A stretch of 64,000 nt of DNA, taken from the NCBI GenBank assembly GCA_030447305.1, contig JAUJPC010000006.1, forward strand, positions 62,001-126,000, in the 5' to 3' direction. Source of the DNA: Actinomycetota bacterium. Its GTDB lineage: Bacteria > Actinomycetota > CADDZG01 > JAHWKV01. The first letter of the stretch is position 1. Every line of letters starts with the position of its first letter. This document shows positions 8,663-16,798 of this stretch, piece by piece. A model generated the notes under the pieces. The model was not told where the DNA came from. It saw only the letters and a program-made list of their open reading frames with translations, and searched no databases. The translations under genes were made by a program, and so were the position numbers.

Positions 8663-8935
8663 TTACCGCAGGCGTGAACGCCACCTCCGAGCCGCCGTCA
8701 TGCACGATCCTCGCTCGCTCGCTGAATTTATGCGCTCTGTTGGTCGGCGTACCACCGCTGCGATGGGTGCTATGAGGATACTGGCAACTATGCTCGCCAG
8801 ACCGACCACCAAGTCCCCTTTTTGCTGGCGACCTTCCAACCGGATTGCTGGGTTTGGCGCGCCCTGCCCCAACTTAGGCGCACCCCTGCGGTCGAGGTCG
8901 TCTGGCGCGTAGGGTTCAAAAACCCGGGTCGTCAT
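8663..8935 (-). CDS. Small membrane protein fragment abutting IS-alpha
   Basis: A 90-codon frame whose first residues (MTTRVFEPYAP) are written in the IS-alpha inverted repeat, so its native 5' end was removed by the insertion. The rest holds one hydrophobic helix (LVVGLASIVASILIAPIAAVV) and a basic tail. It is probably the C-terminal part of a former membrane protein. Coding status is uncertain and no family is recognised. Confidence 0.3.
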   Translation of the reverse strand: MTTRVFEPYAPDDLDRRGAPKLGQGAPNPAIRLEGRQQKGDLVVGLASIVASILIAPIAAVVRRPTERINSASERGSCMTAARRWRSRLR

Positions 8936-10048
8936 GTTGCAGCCTCGTCCAGGTAGTACTCATGTAGCAATCCGCCGAGACGATCTCGACGCCGGACGGA
9001 CCTCATATCGATTTGCGAACCGACCTTAGAATCATCCTGCAGAGGGGACCGAAGGTCGAGGCTGCGGTGTGGCCGCTCACGGTTGTAATGGTCGATGAAT
9101 TCCTGAAGGACCCGAGTCAGATGACGACGTCCCCAGATCAGGATCGAGTCCAAGCATTCATTCCTAACGGTTCTTATCCATCGCTCTGCGTTCGCGTTGG
9201 CGTTGGTAGCTTGGACCGGCGTCCGGATCACTTTGGCGCCATCGGCTAAGAACACTTCATCGAAAGGACCCGAGAACTTCTTGTCCCGGTCGTGGATCAG
9301 GTACCGAAACCTCGCATGGTCCTCTCCGGCGGCCATCGAGAATTCCCGAGATCGCTGGACGATCCAAGCGCCGTTGGGGTGGTCGGTTACGCCACCGAGA
9401 CGGACTCGCCGGGTACCGAGTTCGATAAAGAACAACACGTACAGCATCTTCAGCCGCAGCGTCTCCACAGTAAAGAAGTCGCAAGCGACGATCCCCGAGG
9501 CCTGGGCCTTGAGGAATTGTCGCCAACCCATTGATTCTTTCCGAGGAGCCGGCCGAGGCAATTGCTTATGAGAATGCTGCGGATGCTCGTCGCCGAGGCC
9601 CGGAACGCGAGCTTGGCCAGCTCTCCTTGGATACGGCGGTACCCACCTGGGATTCTCCCGAGCCAGTCGAAGGATGTGCTCCGCGATTCCTGAGGCAATG
9701 CCGGACGGCCGATCGGGCGCGACGGATAGGTCCATTTCAGAGCAACGATCCGCCGGTGCCAATGCATGATCGTCTCGGGAGTGACCAGCTAGACCTGCCA
9801 ATGCCGGCGGGGAGCAGGGAGCTTAGCGCCGAGAGCAGCGCTCGGTCGGGATGAGAATACTTCGGTCGTTTGACCTGTCGGCTAAGATCGCAAGCGGGTG
9901 CTGCAGGATCACGATCTCGACTTCTTTGGCGTACTCGCTTCGCAGACTTCCGAGAAAGATTCGGAGAAGCGCGCGCATGATGACATACAGAAATGAAAGG
10001 GCCATGCGGGCGATTATCGTTGAGGAATCGGCTTTTTGAACCCTACGC
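8907..10048. mobile_element. IS-alpha copy A, complete ends
   Basis: The element is bounded by a perfect 16-bp inverted repeat (GCGTAGGGTTCAAAAA at 8907-8922 and its complement at 10033-10048), giving about 1142 bp. It carries one rve/DDE transposase gene on the minus strand, broken by frameshifts. The same ends appear at 34962/36097, at 54103 and as a solo right end at 39842. Insertion removed the 5' part of the DUF3761-like gene to its right and the start of the small membrane gene to its left, unless these were already broken. No clear target duplication is visible. Confidence 0.85.
8932..10005 (-). pseudogene. IS-alpha transposase (rve/DDE integrase), frameshifted
   Basis: The N-terminal part (start 10005, MALSFLYVIMRALLRIFLGS, EIVILQHPLAIL) is separated by stops and frame changes from the catalytic part (9801 to 8932). 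The catalytic triad is still visible: D in CDFFTVETL, D in LIHDRDKKF, and E in NAERWIRTVRNECLD, followed by FIDHYNRERPHRSLDL. The end of the gene (RRRDRLGGLLHEYYL) runs into the inverted repeat. The family is related to IS3-type InsO integrases. Because the N-terminal DNA-binding part is out of frame, this copy should be inactive. Confidence 0.8.
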
Positions 10049-10135
10049 GGCGATCAAGCTGAACGGGCTTTCAAGGAACCCGAAGAGGTATTGGAGGAGT
10101 CCAAGCAACTAAGCGGCGTCTGAACCTTAGTCAAT

Positions 10136-10513
10136 TTGGCAGCTTTGACGGCACTGGCCGCCGAGGAGGCCGCACAAAGAGCTGAGGCCGAGCGGCTCGG
10201 ACCAGAGGCGGCGGCTAAGGCAGCAGCGGAATCCGAAGCCTTTCGACACGACCTTCATCCGGTTCCTTGGGTAGCTCCTCCGGCTTTTGATAAGTGCTGG
10301 GAGCCGATTTCTACGTCAATGGGGTCAATGCAGAAGGCCATTGCGTCCCGGCGCCCCCGGGTCCGACCCACCGGCCCGGCATCTCGTTGCCGCGACAAGA
10401 CATACAGCTATATGCCAAACAGACGGGGTACATGCTCGCATCATGGTCGTGAAATGGCTCTAAGAGGTTATGAACTTGTTCGGAAGTGGGACGAAATCTC
10501 ACTTACATCGTGA
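10136..10513 (+). CDS. DUF3761-like protein, N-terminus probably lost
   Basis: The C-terminal part contains SRCRDKTYSYMPNRRGTCSHHGRE, closely matching the short DUF3761 motif (C-x-D-G-x-Y-S-Y ... RRGTCSHHGG) found at the end of small secreted or membrane-anchored proteins; its role is not known. The preceding part is Ala/Glu-rich (AALTALAAEEAAQRAEAERL), a likely helical stalk. No signal peptide is present. IS-alpha ends only 90 bp upstream, so the original leader was probably removed. Cys in RCRD and TCSHH may pair. Confidence 0.5.
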   Translation: MAALTALAAEEAAQRAEAERLGPEAAAKAAAESEAFRHDLHPVPWVAPPAFDKCWEPISTSMGSMQKAIASRRPRVRPTGPASRCRDKTYSYMPNRRGTCSHHGREMALRGYELVRKWDEISLTS

Positions 10514-10556
10514 GCACGATGGGTGCCCCCTCGAGATCGACGTAGGTTGAGCCCGG

Positions 10557-11526
10557 CTAGACCGTTACCTCCTCTAGTTTTCGAGCGAATAATTCGGTCA
10601 CCTTGGCAAATCCCTGACTACTTGGATGAAGCTCGTTGGCCCAATCCTCCCGATAATCAGGTCCGCCCGAGAGCGTTCCACGGAGATCTAGATAGTGGAC
10701 ATGATCGAAGCCTGACAGAAGCGGGAGATCATTGAGCATCGTATTGAAGCGATCGATTAAGGATCGAACTATTGCGATCCGTTGCTGCAGTTCATCAAAG
10801 CCCTTTTCTCGGAACCCTGGCTCTAACCATGGCCCCGGGAATGGTCCCCATCCGCCTGCAAAACCTCGTCCATCTGGAATCGCGTAGTCATAACCGTGCA
10901 CGATGATCGGAAGAACTCGACCCAATCTGTCCTGACAGAGACTTGTCACCGTGCTGATGATCGTGATGTAGGCGCCTTTTGATTGTTCATAGATAACGCC
11001 CTGAACGATTGATTGATTTAGACCGGCGATAGGCGACGCAGCATGATTCAACAGCAAACGAAACTCGTCACCGGCCACGTCATTGCCGCCGCCGGAAAGA
11101 AGGATTGCGGACGGTACTATGCCGGCGCGGCCCAGTTTCTCAATTCTTCGAGTCAACTTTTCCAAATTGACCCTTGCCATACGCCATTGACTCAACTTTG
11201 TCGCCCTTATGAGCCACCGATTCAATGTCGTAGCCATAGTCGTCCTCGAGCAGTCGAAGCACATCGTCGAAGGGGTAGTCGAACCAGGAATCTCCCTCAG
11301 CGACTATGGTTGCTCGCCCTGGCACACCAAAGACGTTGAAGTCGGGAACCGCTTCTTCCCCTAGGCCAAGTGTCGCAAGACCGCGCCCCGGACGTAAGAC
11401 GTCAGGGTCTAGACTGGTTACGATGGCTCGTCGCCGTTCCAGTTTTTCATTCCGGAACAAGATGATTTCCTCCGCCTGTCGACGCCCCAGTTCGATCGCC
11501 GCTGCAATTTCTTCGTCAGAGAGCAC
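10557..11526 (-). pseudogene. SGNH/GDSL-type hydrolase with one frameshift
   Basis: Two minus frames form one lipase/esterase-like protein. The first (11526 to about 11172) ends with VAEGDSWFDYPFDDVL, the block I nucleophile region (GDSW). The second (to 10557) holds SAILLSGGGNDVAGDEF (block III) and DWANELHPSSQGF (block V with the catalytic Asp and His). A single extra G in TTTGGAAAAG near 11172 breaks the frame; removing it yields GQFEKLTRRIEKL and a protein of about 320 aa. All catalytic blocks are otherwise intact, so this is either a recent mutation or a sequencing error. No signal peptide, so probably cytoplasmic. Confidence 0.75.
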
Positions 11527-11666
11527 TTAGCATCCCCTTTCCCCGGACACAAAGGTCAATCGTTGGGAAGAGCCCCGTCCTTCGTTCGCTAATCTCTAAC
11601 GTTTCTCAGGATTGATTCCTAAATACGAATAGCCAGCGGCAACAGTAAGTCCGAACCATGCTTGAC

Positions 11667-12098
11667 CTAGATCAGTAAGTGGCTGGAGAACCCTAGGATG
11701 CTGAGCACTCCCGTAACGAAGGCCCAGAGGCCGACGACGAACCAAACTGCTATGTATGCCCAAGTACTTATCGTGACTGCCTTCCTGCGTCTGCCCGAGG
11801 CATTAGCCCGTATTGCCCTGGCGAGCGGTTGCTTCCCCGGTGGCGTTATAGCAAGTTCGCTCACCACTAACGCGGAGACCAGACCGCCAATCAAAGCCAT
11901 GGTTGAAGCAATTTCAGGTGTGAATGCCTCTCGAGGATGGGCCGTGCAATTGGGAATCGCCACCCACCTTGCAACGAGAATGCCGGTTGCAACCACGTAG
12001 ACGTAGATCGCCAGCAACACAACTGCACAGATTCCGCCGACAGCTGCTTTCACTGCCACTCCGATCATCGCTGCGGTCGGAGAAAAAGGTCCGGCCAA
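11667..12098 (-). CDS. Small polytopic membrane protein
   Basis: A 143-aa protein with at least three membrane helices (AVGGICAVVLLAIYVYVVATGIL, STMALIGGLVSALVVSELAI, and AYIAVWFVVGLWAFVTGVLSI), the second and third separated by a basic loop (RAIRANASGRRRKA). No family recognised. ATG start at 12098. It runs in the same direction as the downstream hydrolase gene but 140 bp away, so joint transcription is possible but unproven. Confidence 0.55.
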   Translation of the reverse strand: MAGPFSPTAAMIGVAVKAAVGGICAVVLLAIYVYVVATGILVARWVAIPNCTAHPREAFTPEIASTMALIGGLVSALVVSELAITPPGKQPLARAIRANASGRRRKAVTISTWAYIAVWFVVGLWAFVTGVLSILGFSSHLLI

Positions 12099-12138
12099 TC
12101 CTCTCCTAGCAGTTAATAACCGTCAACCACTTTTTGCT

Positions 12139-12303
12139 AATGCGCAGGGGACAGTCCGGGGCGTAGTTGACAGATGACGTCCAACGACTGCTCCAGCTGC
12201 TGGCCGAGCCGAGGCAGCAGTTCGGGATCAAAGCGCCGCCGTGCGGCCGCGTCGATCATTAGGAGCTGCTGAATCTCCCGCTGGCGGGGCGTTAAGCCGT
12301 TCA
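12139..12303 (-). CDS. Short ORF, possible N-terminal scrap of a larger protein
   Basis: An ATG-initiated frame of 54 codons beginning MNGLTPRQREIQQLLMIDAA and containing RRRFDPELLPRLGQQLEQSL. The composition is protein-like and resembles the first helix-rich segment of some nuclease or helicase-like proteins, but I cannot name the family. It stops at 12139. Treat as a fragment or a genuine small protein. Confidence 0.3.
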
Positions 12304-12730
12304 TGACTACACCCTAGCAACGAGCTATGACAGCACCTGTAGGCAGGCGCTCGAGAACCAGACAAGGTTTGGTTTCCGGGCGGAATCAAGAAGCTGGCCG
12401 CTATGCTGCCGCTGGGCGTGCCCGTGGAGATCAAAGAGTAGTTCGTCTGTGGGGGGCGCATAAGGGTTGTTCACTCCAGCCCTTCACCGGTGCCCATATA
12501 TAAAAGGATGGGGTTATAAAAGCCGGGGTCGCCGTCGGAAGACCCTGGCTCCACAACGTTGAACTTGGATCCGTTGGCTGAGAGACGCGCTCCAGGTTGA
12601 GAGTCGCGGCCTCGTCGGGAAGGGTCGAGGTCTGCGCGCGAGGCCGATGCGCAGTTCCGGGAGACGAGCGCGCTCAGGAGCTTCGCGCACTGTCGAGTAC
12701 TCTTCAAAGGGCTTCAGACTGTTACACGCG
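12304..12730. other. No supportable gene; scraps only
   Basis: A plus frame at about 12365-12450 reads KVWFPGGIKKLAAMLPLG then VPVEIKE and a stop, which looks like a real C-terminal tail without a start. The remainder shows short shadow frames. This stretch lies at the inner edge of the tRNA-Asn associated junction. Confidence 0.3.
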
Positions 12731-12905
12731 CTGAATTTGCTCACGGATTTGCTCACGAACCGCTCCGTATTGAGCCGGACGAAGCGCGACGACCGGTCGC
12801 ATAAGTCCAACGAAGTGTGCGTCACCGAGACCAAGAACCACCTCCTCGGACGGCCGTCTTCGGACTGTTATCAATAGGTTGCGGGTTCGAGTCCCGCCCC
12901 CCGAG
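12731..12905 (+). tRNA. attR-like junction with displaced 3' half of tRNA-Asn(GTT)
   Basis: Positions 12861-12905 read CGGACTGTTA (anticodon loop with GTT), a degenerate variable region, then GGTTGCGGGTTCGAGTCCCGCC (T arm, split here as GGTTGCGG plus GTTCGAGTCCC) and an acceptor-like CCCCGAG. The 5' half of the tRNA is absent; instead the upstream DNA carries paired TGCTCACGGAT-type motifs (12735-12759). This is the arrangement expected where an element integrated in the anticodon loop and displaced the tRNA 3' end. Related arm-plus-core sequences recur at 14321-14390 and 24671-24810. Not a functional tRNA. Confidence 0.6.
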
Positions 12906-12908
12906 CAG
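12894..12908. repeat. 15-bp target duplication of IS481, left copy
   Basis: CCGCCCCCCGAGCAG is repeated exactly at 14245-14259, immediately outside the ends of the IS481 element. Long target duplications (up to about 15 bp) are known for this family. The duplicated target overlaps the 3' end of the displaced tRNA-Asn. Confidence 0.9.
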
Positions 12909-14244
12909 TGTGATGTCGCGGGGCATCATGGACAGATGTCTCAGGGCATCGTGGACAGTGTCTCAGGGCATCGTGGACGATTTCTTCTTCGGCTGTCCAG
13001 TGTGGCGCCCCTTTGGGGGCCCTGGTGGTCGGCCGGTCCCGTGATAGATCTTGCGCGGATCGAGCGTGAAATGCCGGAGCAGTTCTCCCTTTTGTGTGAG
13101 GATCCGGATCTCCATCCCGTCGATCAACATGGTGACCCGGGTGTGGCTGCAATCTCTGCCAACTCCGATGTGGTGCAGCTTTCCTGCATGTCTTAGCGTC
13201 ACCGTGCCACTCGAATCTATGGAGTCGTACCTCACCCGAACTCCCGATCCGACTTGGATCGCGGGACCTGCCGGGCGGGCCTTGTCTCGTCCATCGAAGG
13301 CTGATCGAGGCGTCTGGCGCCCCTTGGCCCGGTGCGGTCGTTCCTCGTTGTAGTAGGTGATGAATCGATCGATCTGCGACTGCAGTTCGACGATTGTGGC
13401 CGCCGGGGGTTGCTTGGCCAGAAACCTTTTCAAGCTCTGGTGGACCGCTCCACCTTGCCGCAGGTCTGGGGATGGTAGGGGCGGGAGTGTTTGAACTCGA
13501 TTCCCAGCCCAAGCAGTGCGGTCTGCAGCACATTAGACCCGCCCCTGTGCCAGGTGGTGTAGACGCAGCCGTTGTCGGTGAGCAACGCCGCAGGTAGCCC
13601 CCAAACGTGTGCAGCGCTGCGAAACACCTCGAGCACCCGTGGTGCGGTGGTGACCCGGAAAGCTTTGCTGGCCACTGCCACCCGGGAGTAGTCGTCCAGG
13701 AAGTTGACGATCTCCGCCTCGGTTCCGTCGGCCAGCTTCCACATGGTGACGTCGGACTGCCAGCACTGGTTGGGGAGCTGGGCCTCAAATCTCACCCACG
13801 ACGATCGGGGTCGTTTGTGGGGCTGGGCAACCACGAAGCCCCGTCGCCTAAGCACTCGCCAGATCGTGGTGACCGAAGGCACGCTTTGATGCCGGCGGCA
13901 CAGGTGGTAGTGAATTGTCTGGGCACCGGCGTCGTAGCCCTGCTCCACCAGCTGCTTGCGCAGCCTTAGGATCTCATCCTCGAGCTCGAGCGGGGTGCGG
14001 TGCGGAATTCGGTGGGCCGCCTTGGAGCGAGGCCTTATCCCCTCATCGCCACTCTCTCGGTAACGCCCGACGATCTTGGCCACCCAGCTCTTCGAAACCC
14101 CAAGGGCCCGGGCTACCTCCCGATAGCTTCGGCCCTCCAGCAGAACCGCCTCGACCACGTAGCGCGCCAGATCCATCGCAGACCCCTCTCATAGGTGTCC
14201 ACGATGCTCCGACACAGGTGTCCACTATCCGGTGAATTCAGACA
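12909..14244. mobile_element. IS481-family element, complete
   Basis: A 1336-bp element beginning TGT and ending ACA, flanked by a perfect 15-bp direct repeat. The ends are inverted: TGT...ATCATGGACA at the left, TGT...ATAGTGGACA reading inward at the right, each followed by further copies of a GCATCGTGGACA motif (three in the left arm at about 12923-12980, one at the right at 14197-14210). The perfect target duplication implies recent insertion, in contrast to the decayed IS-alpha and IS-beta copies. Its single gene carries one frameshift. Confidence 0.9.
12963..14176 (-). pseudogene. IS481 transposase, single-base frameshift
   Basis: The first frame (14176 to 13430) has an N-terminal helix-turn-helix (SYREVARALGVSKSWVAKIV) and the catalytic core start (WQSDVTMW with D, then LLTDNGCVY with the second D). 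The second frame (to 12963) continues with FITYYNEERPHRA and a C-terminal beta domain. The junction reads GKVERSTRA-stop. Restoring one T in CGGTCCACC gives GKVERFHQSLKRF, placing the catalytic Glu (KVE) in context. Apart from that base the protein is full length (about 404 aa), so this is a recently inactivated or mis-sequenced copy. Confidence 0.85.
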
Positions 14245-14259
14245 CCGCCCCCCGAGCAG
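14245..14259. repeat. 15-bp target duplication of IS481, right copy
   Basis: Identical to 12894-12908. Collapsing the element restores a continuous sequence from the tRNA-Asn 3' end into the downstream terminator and arm-type repeats. Confidence 0.9.
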
Positions 14260-14274
14260 AAATGTGCGTAAATC

Positions 14275-14295
14275 GGGCCTTAGGGGCCCTTTTTG
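14275..14295 (+). terminator. Rho-independent terminator
   Basis: A GGGCC / GGCCC hairpin with a TTAGG loop is followed by TTTTT. Before the IS481 insertion it lay about 15 bases beyond the tRNA-Asn 3' end, which is where a tRNA terminator would be expected. Confidence 0.5.
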
Positions 14296-14320
14296 CTGCC
14301 CCGAGGAGGGCCAAAATGGG

Positions 14321-14396
14321 CCTTGTGTTCACAATGTGCTCACAACGTCGAGAATAGGGCCCACGGGGAATGCCCAGACTGTTAATGATGGGTCCC
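14321..14396. repeat. Attachment-site-like repeat, tRNA-Asn type, site 2
   Basis: The motif TGTTCACAATGTGCTCACAA resembles the TGTTCACGGATCTGCTCACGAA-type arms at 12.74 and 24.67 kb (about 14323-14345). About 35 bp further, CAGACTGTTAATGATGG matches the GGACTGTTAATCAACAG core at 24.8 kb. No tRNA T arm follows. It may be the left junction of the island that carries the HEPN pair, integrase and OLD nuclease. Confidence 0.5.
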
Positions 14397-14403
14397 GTGG
14401 ATG

Positions 14404-15576
14404 TCAGGCCTTCGTACACGCCTCTCGGAGGCGCGCCAGTACATCGGAATGGGGATATTCGCCGCGCAAGGTGCTCAAGACCCAGTCCACAGAGAGCCGA
14501 TTGTGAGCTCGTCTAAATCCGTCCGTCAAGGCTGGGCCGTCTATGACCATGCAGACCTGTCCGCGACCGCGGCGGGATCTTATGAGGTCGGCGCGGATCC
14601 GTCCTCTTCCCTCCAGTTCTGCCATAGAAAAGGAAGCGTTAGTCAGCACGGGATTTCCGCTTCCGATACTGGCCGTGCCGGTCGGTGCCCTACCCGTTTG
14701 GGCATGAATGTCTTCCACAATATGAGCTAGAGGCAACTCTTCCTGAAGAGTCCAATAGAGGGTCCAGTACGGAGTCTCGCAAGCCTCGATAAGCGATTCA
14801 AAGGCACGGTGACTAGTGCTCTCGACGTAAATGTTTCCGCAGGTGTAGTAGCGTCCGTCGTACTGTTCGAAACCCCACCTCAAAGTCACCGTCACGTGCC
14901 CAAAGGGCAGACGCAGTCGGTACGTTTCTTCGAACTCATTGAGGTTCTCTAACCTTTCAGTCTTCGGTGAAAGAGTCTCAGAGAGAGTTTGAAACCATTC
15001 CTGTAGTTGGACCTTCGACGCCGCCACCTCTGATTTTCGAACAGCGAACTCCTCGTCGTTAAGAGGTCTCTCTCTGCCATTCCTATCGATGCAGAGTCGC
15101 AAGTCAGCCGCGTAGCCATGAAGTTTGGTGTTGTACCCTCTGCTCCGACGCTCCAAGGCCTGGAGAAACTCTCCGCAAATCCCCAGCACCAGATGCTCCT
15201 GATGAGGCAGCAGGTCCCGCCCATGCATCAATGGGATCCGCAGATCGTTGAGCTGGTCGAAATACAACTCGGTCCGTCGTCGATCCCAAAACACAGCGCT
15301 GAATGAATTCCAATTTCGCAGCACCAGGGCCTTCAGTTCCACGATATGGCTGTAATCCAATAGCCTATCTGAGACCGTTCGGTCGGGAAATCGTTGTTTC
15401 TCATCGGTGCGTCGATGCTCGAGCCCCTCCCGCTCTAGCTTTGTCCAACCGGTCGGCTGGTTTTCCCAATCAGGTCCTATCTCGTTAGATAGAACCCTGG
15501 CGATTACTGCGCGAAGATGTCTTTCTACGGTACTGACACAGTCCCTAGCTTGGCCGGGAGAAAAAGTAAACTCCAC
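14404..15576 (-). CDS. Swt1-type HEPN domain protein
   Basis: A 390-aa soluble protein. The N-terminal 130 residues match the Swt1-like HEPN fold: RAVIARVLSNEIGPDW, a charged helix, DRLLDYSHIVELKALVLRNW, then the HEPN signature RIPLMH (R113-x4-H118) within LRIPLMHGRDLLP. HEPN domains with intact R-x4-H are commonly metal-independent ribonucleases used in immunity and toxin systems. The C-terminal 200 residues are unrecognised, with beta-rich stretches (YRLRLPFGHVTVTLRWGF). The start is GTG. It is divergent from a second HEPN protein 193 bp away, and both lie between attachment-like repeats, so they probably moved as one cargo. Confidence 0.75.
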   Translation of the reverse strand: MEFTFSPGQARDCVSTVERHLRAVIARVLSNEIGPDWENQPTGWTKLEREGLEHRRTDEKQRFPDRTVSDRLLDYSHIVELKALVLRNWNSFSAVFWDRRRTELYFDQLNDLRIPLMHGRDLLPHQEHLVLGICGEFLQALERRSRGYNTKLHGYAADLRLCIDRNGRERPLNDEEFAVRKSEVAASKVQLQEWFQTLSETLSPKTERLENLNEFEETYRLRLPFGHVTVTLRWGFEQYDGRYYTCGNIYVESTSHRAFESLIEACETPYWTLYWTLQEELPLAHIVEDIHAQTGRAPTGTASIGSGNPVLTNASFSMAELEGRGRIRADLIRSRRGRGQVCMVIDGPALTDGFRRAHNRLSVDWVLSTLRGEYPHSDVLARLREACTKA

Positions 15577-15769
15577 ATATCTAGAATCCCTGATTCGGTA
15601 GCCAGTTGCCTAAGTGCAGTTCTTGCCAACTTTCTTGCCCATGAACCTGGGATTAAGAATCCATCCGACACTGAATGGTCGCGGCTGTTGTCCAACTATG
15701 GCCCGTTACTACTCTCCGGCTGCGCGGATGGCTGTTTAACTGGCAGTAGGTTAGGCGTACGAGGGCCTT

Positions 15770-16726
15770 ATGGGTGCTTGGAAGTTTCGACTTCGCTTCC
15801 GAATGCCAGAAACGTCGGGATTTTCAGTTGAAGAAAGCAAGCTTGTGGTGGACGTGAATCCATGGATTGGCCCGCTTGTCCTCGAAGTGTGGCCTCGTGG
15901 CAACGGACCCATTAGTCAAGCGGAATGGCTAGTGCTTACCGGCACAGCCCCATCAGAGGAGGACGCCTGGGAACGTGGGGCGGCGCTTGCCCGTTCGGCT
16001 CAGCGAGCGTTTGCTCGGTTAAGAATTGCCGCCGACTTTGGAGACCGAGCGGCCAAAGGAGGCCTAGGTGTGGATGGCAAACATTTGATAAAGGGCGCCA
16101 CCGGAAGACCGGCGTTAGATGACGTCCATGGCCTTATGGTATTTCCAGAAGATCCGAAACCGTGGCTCCTAAGCGTGGGTTCAATTACGGCCAAAATGAG
16201 CGCTCAGGAGGATCGGCTGCGCGTTGCGCTGGAAGCAGCGCTGGAGGAGCATGAAGTCCTAGGCGAGGACGAACGCATCGCATATGACTTGTACGCAGCA
16301 TCCTTCTTTGATTCCTCGGCCGATTCAAGACTCATAACGCTGGTCACAGCCGTTGAAACGATGGTTACGCCGATCGCTCGTACGGCAAAGGCGACGGAGC
16401 ACGTAGAAGGTCTGATTGTCGCCACTCGAGAGTCGAGGGCCTTGGCTGAAGACGACAGAGCATCGTTGATAAGTGGCCTAAGGGAGCTTAGGAACAAATC
16501 GATCACCGCGAGCGGGGTCGACTTCCTTAATGCAAGGTTGGGAGAGCGCAAGTACGGCGATGAATCGCCGGGACAGCTATGGAAAACGGCGTACCGTCTC
16601 CGAAGCAAGCTAGTTCATGGTTCAGTTCCCCGACCCACAAGAGACGAAGTCGGAAGGTGCGCCGCCCGCCTTGAAGTGATGGTTAGTAACCTCTTGGCAG
16701 GTAGCCTTATTGATCTTGCGGTGTAA
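15770..16726 (+). CDS. ApeA-like HEPN domain protein
   Basis: A 318-aa soluble protein. The last 150 residues resemble ApeA-type HEPN: LITLVTAVETMVTP, then LISGLRELRNKSIT, and the signature LRSKLVHGS (R-x4-H). The N-terminal 150 residues are a separate, probably beta-rich sensor-like region (VVDVNPWIGPLVLEVWP). ApeA-like HEPN proteins are associated with abortive defence. The start is ATG at 15770; the intergenic gap to the divergent Swt1-HEPN gene may hold a shared control region. Both catalytic residues are present, so it could cleave RNA on its own or neutralise or be neutralised by its neighbour. Confidence 0.7.
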   Translation: MGAWKFRLRFRMPETSGFSVEESKLVVDVNPWIGPLVLEVWPRGNGPISQAEWLVLTGTAPSEEDAWERGAALARSAQRAFARLRIAADFGDRAAKGGLGVDGKHLIKGATGRPALDDVHGLMVFPEDPKPWLLSVGSITAKMSAQEDRLRVALEAALEEHEVLGEDERIAYDLYAASFFDSSADSRLITLVTAVETMVTPIARTAKATEHVEGLIVATRESRALAEDDRASLISGLRELRNKSITASGVDFLNARLGERKYGDESPGQLWKTAYRLRSKLVHGSVPRPTRDEVGRCAARLEVMVSNLLAGSLIDLAV

Positions 16727-16798
16727 CAGGGGAACAGTACTGGGCCTAATTTATGAGAACTGGGGCGTCCCAATGTACGCACGGACAACTGAAGTTGT

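Noticed and set aside
12861-12905. A functional tRNA-Asn gene
   Set aside because: Only the anticodon loop and T arm are present; the 5' acceptor and D arm are replaced by element DNA and the anticodon stem is mispaired.
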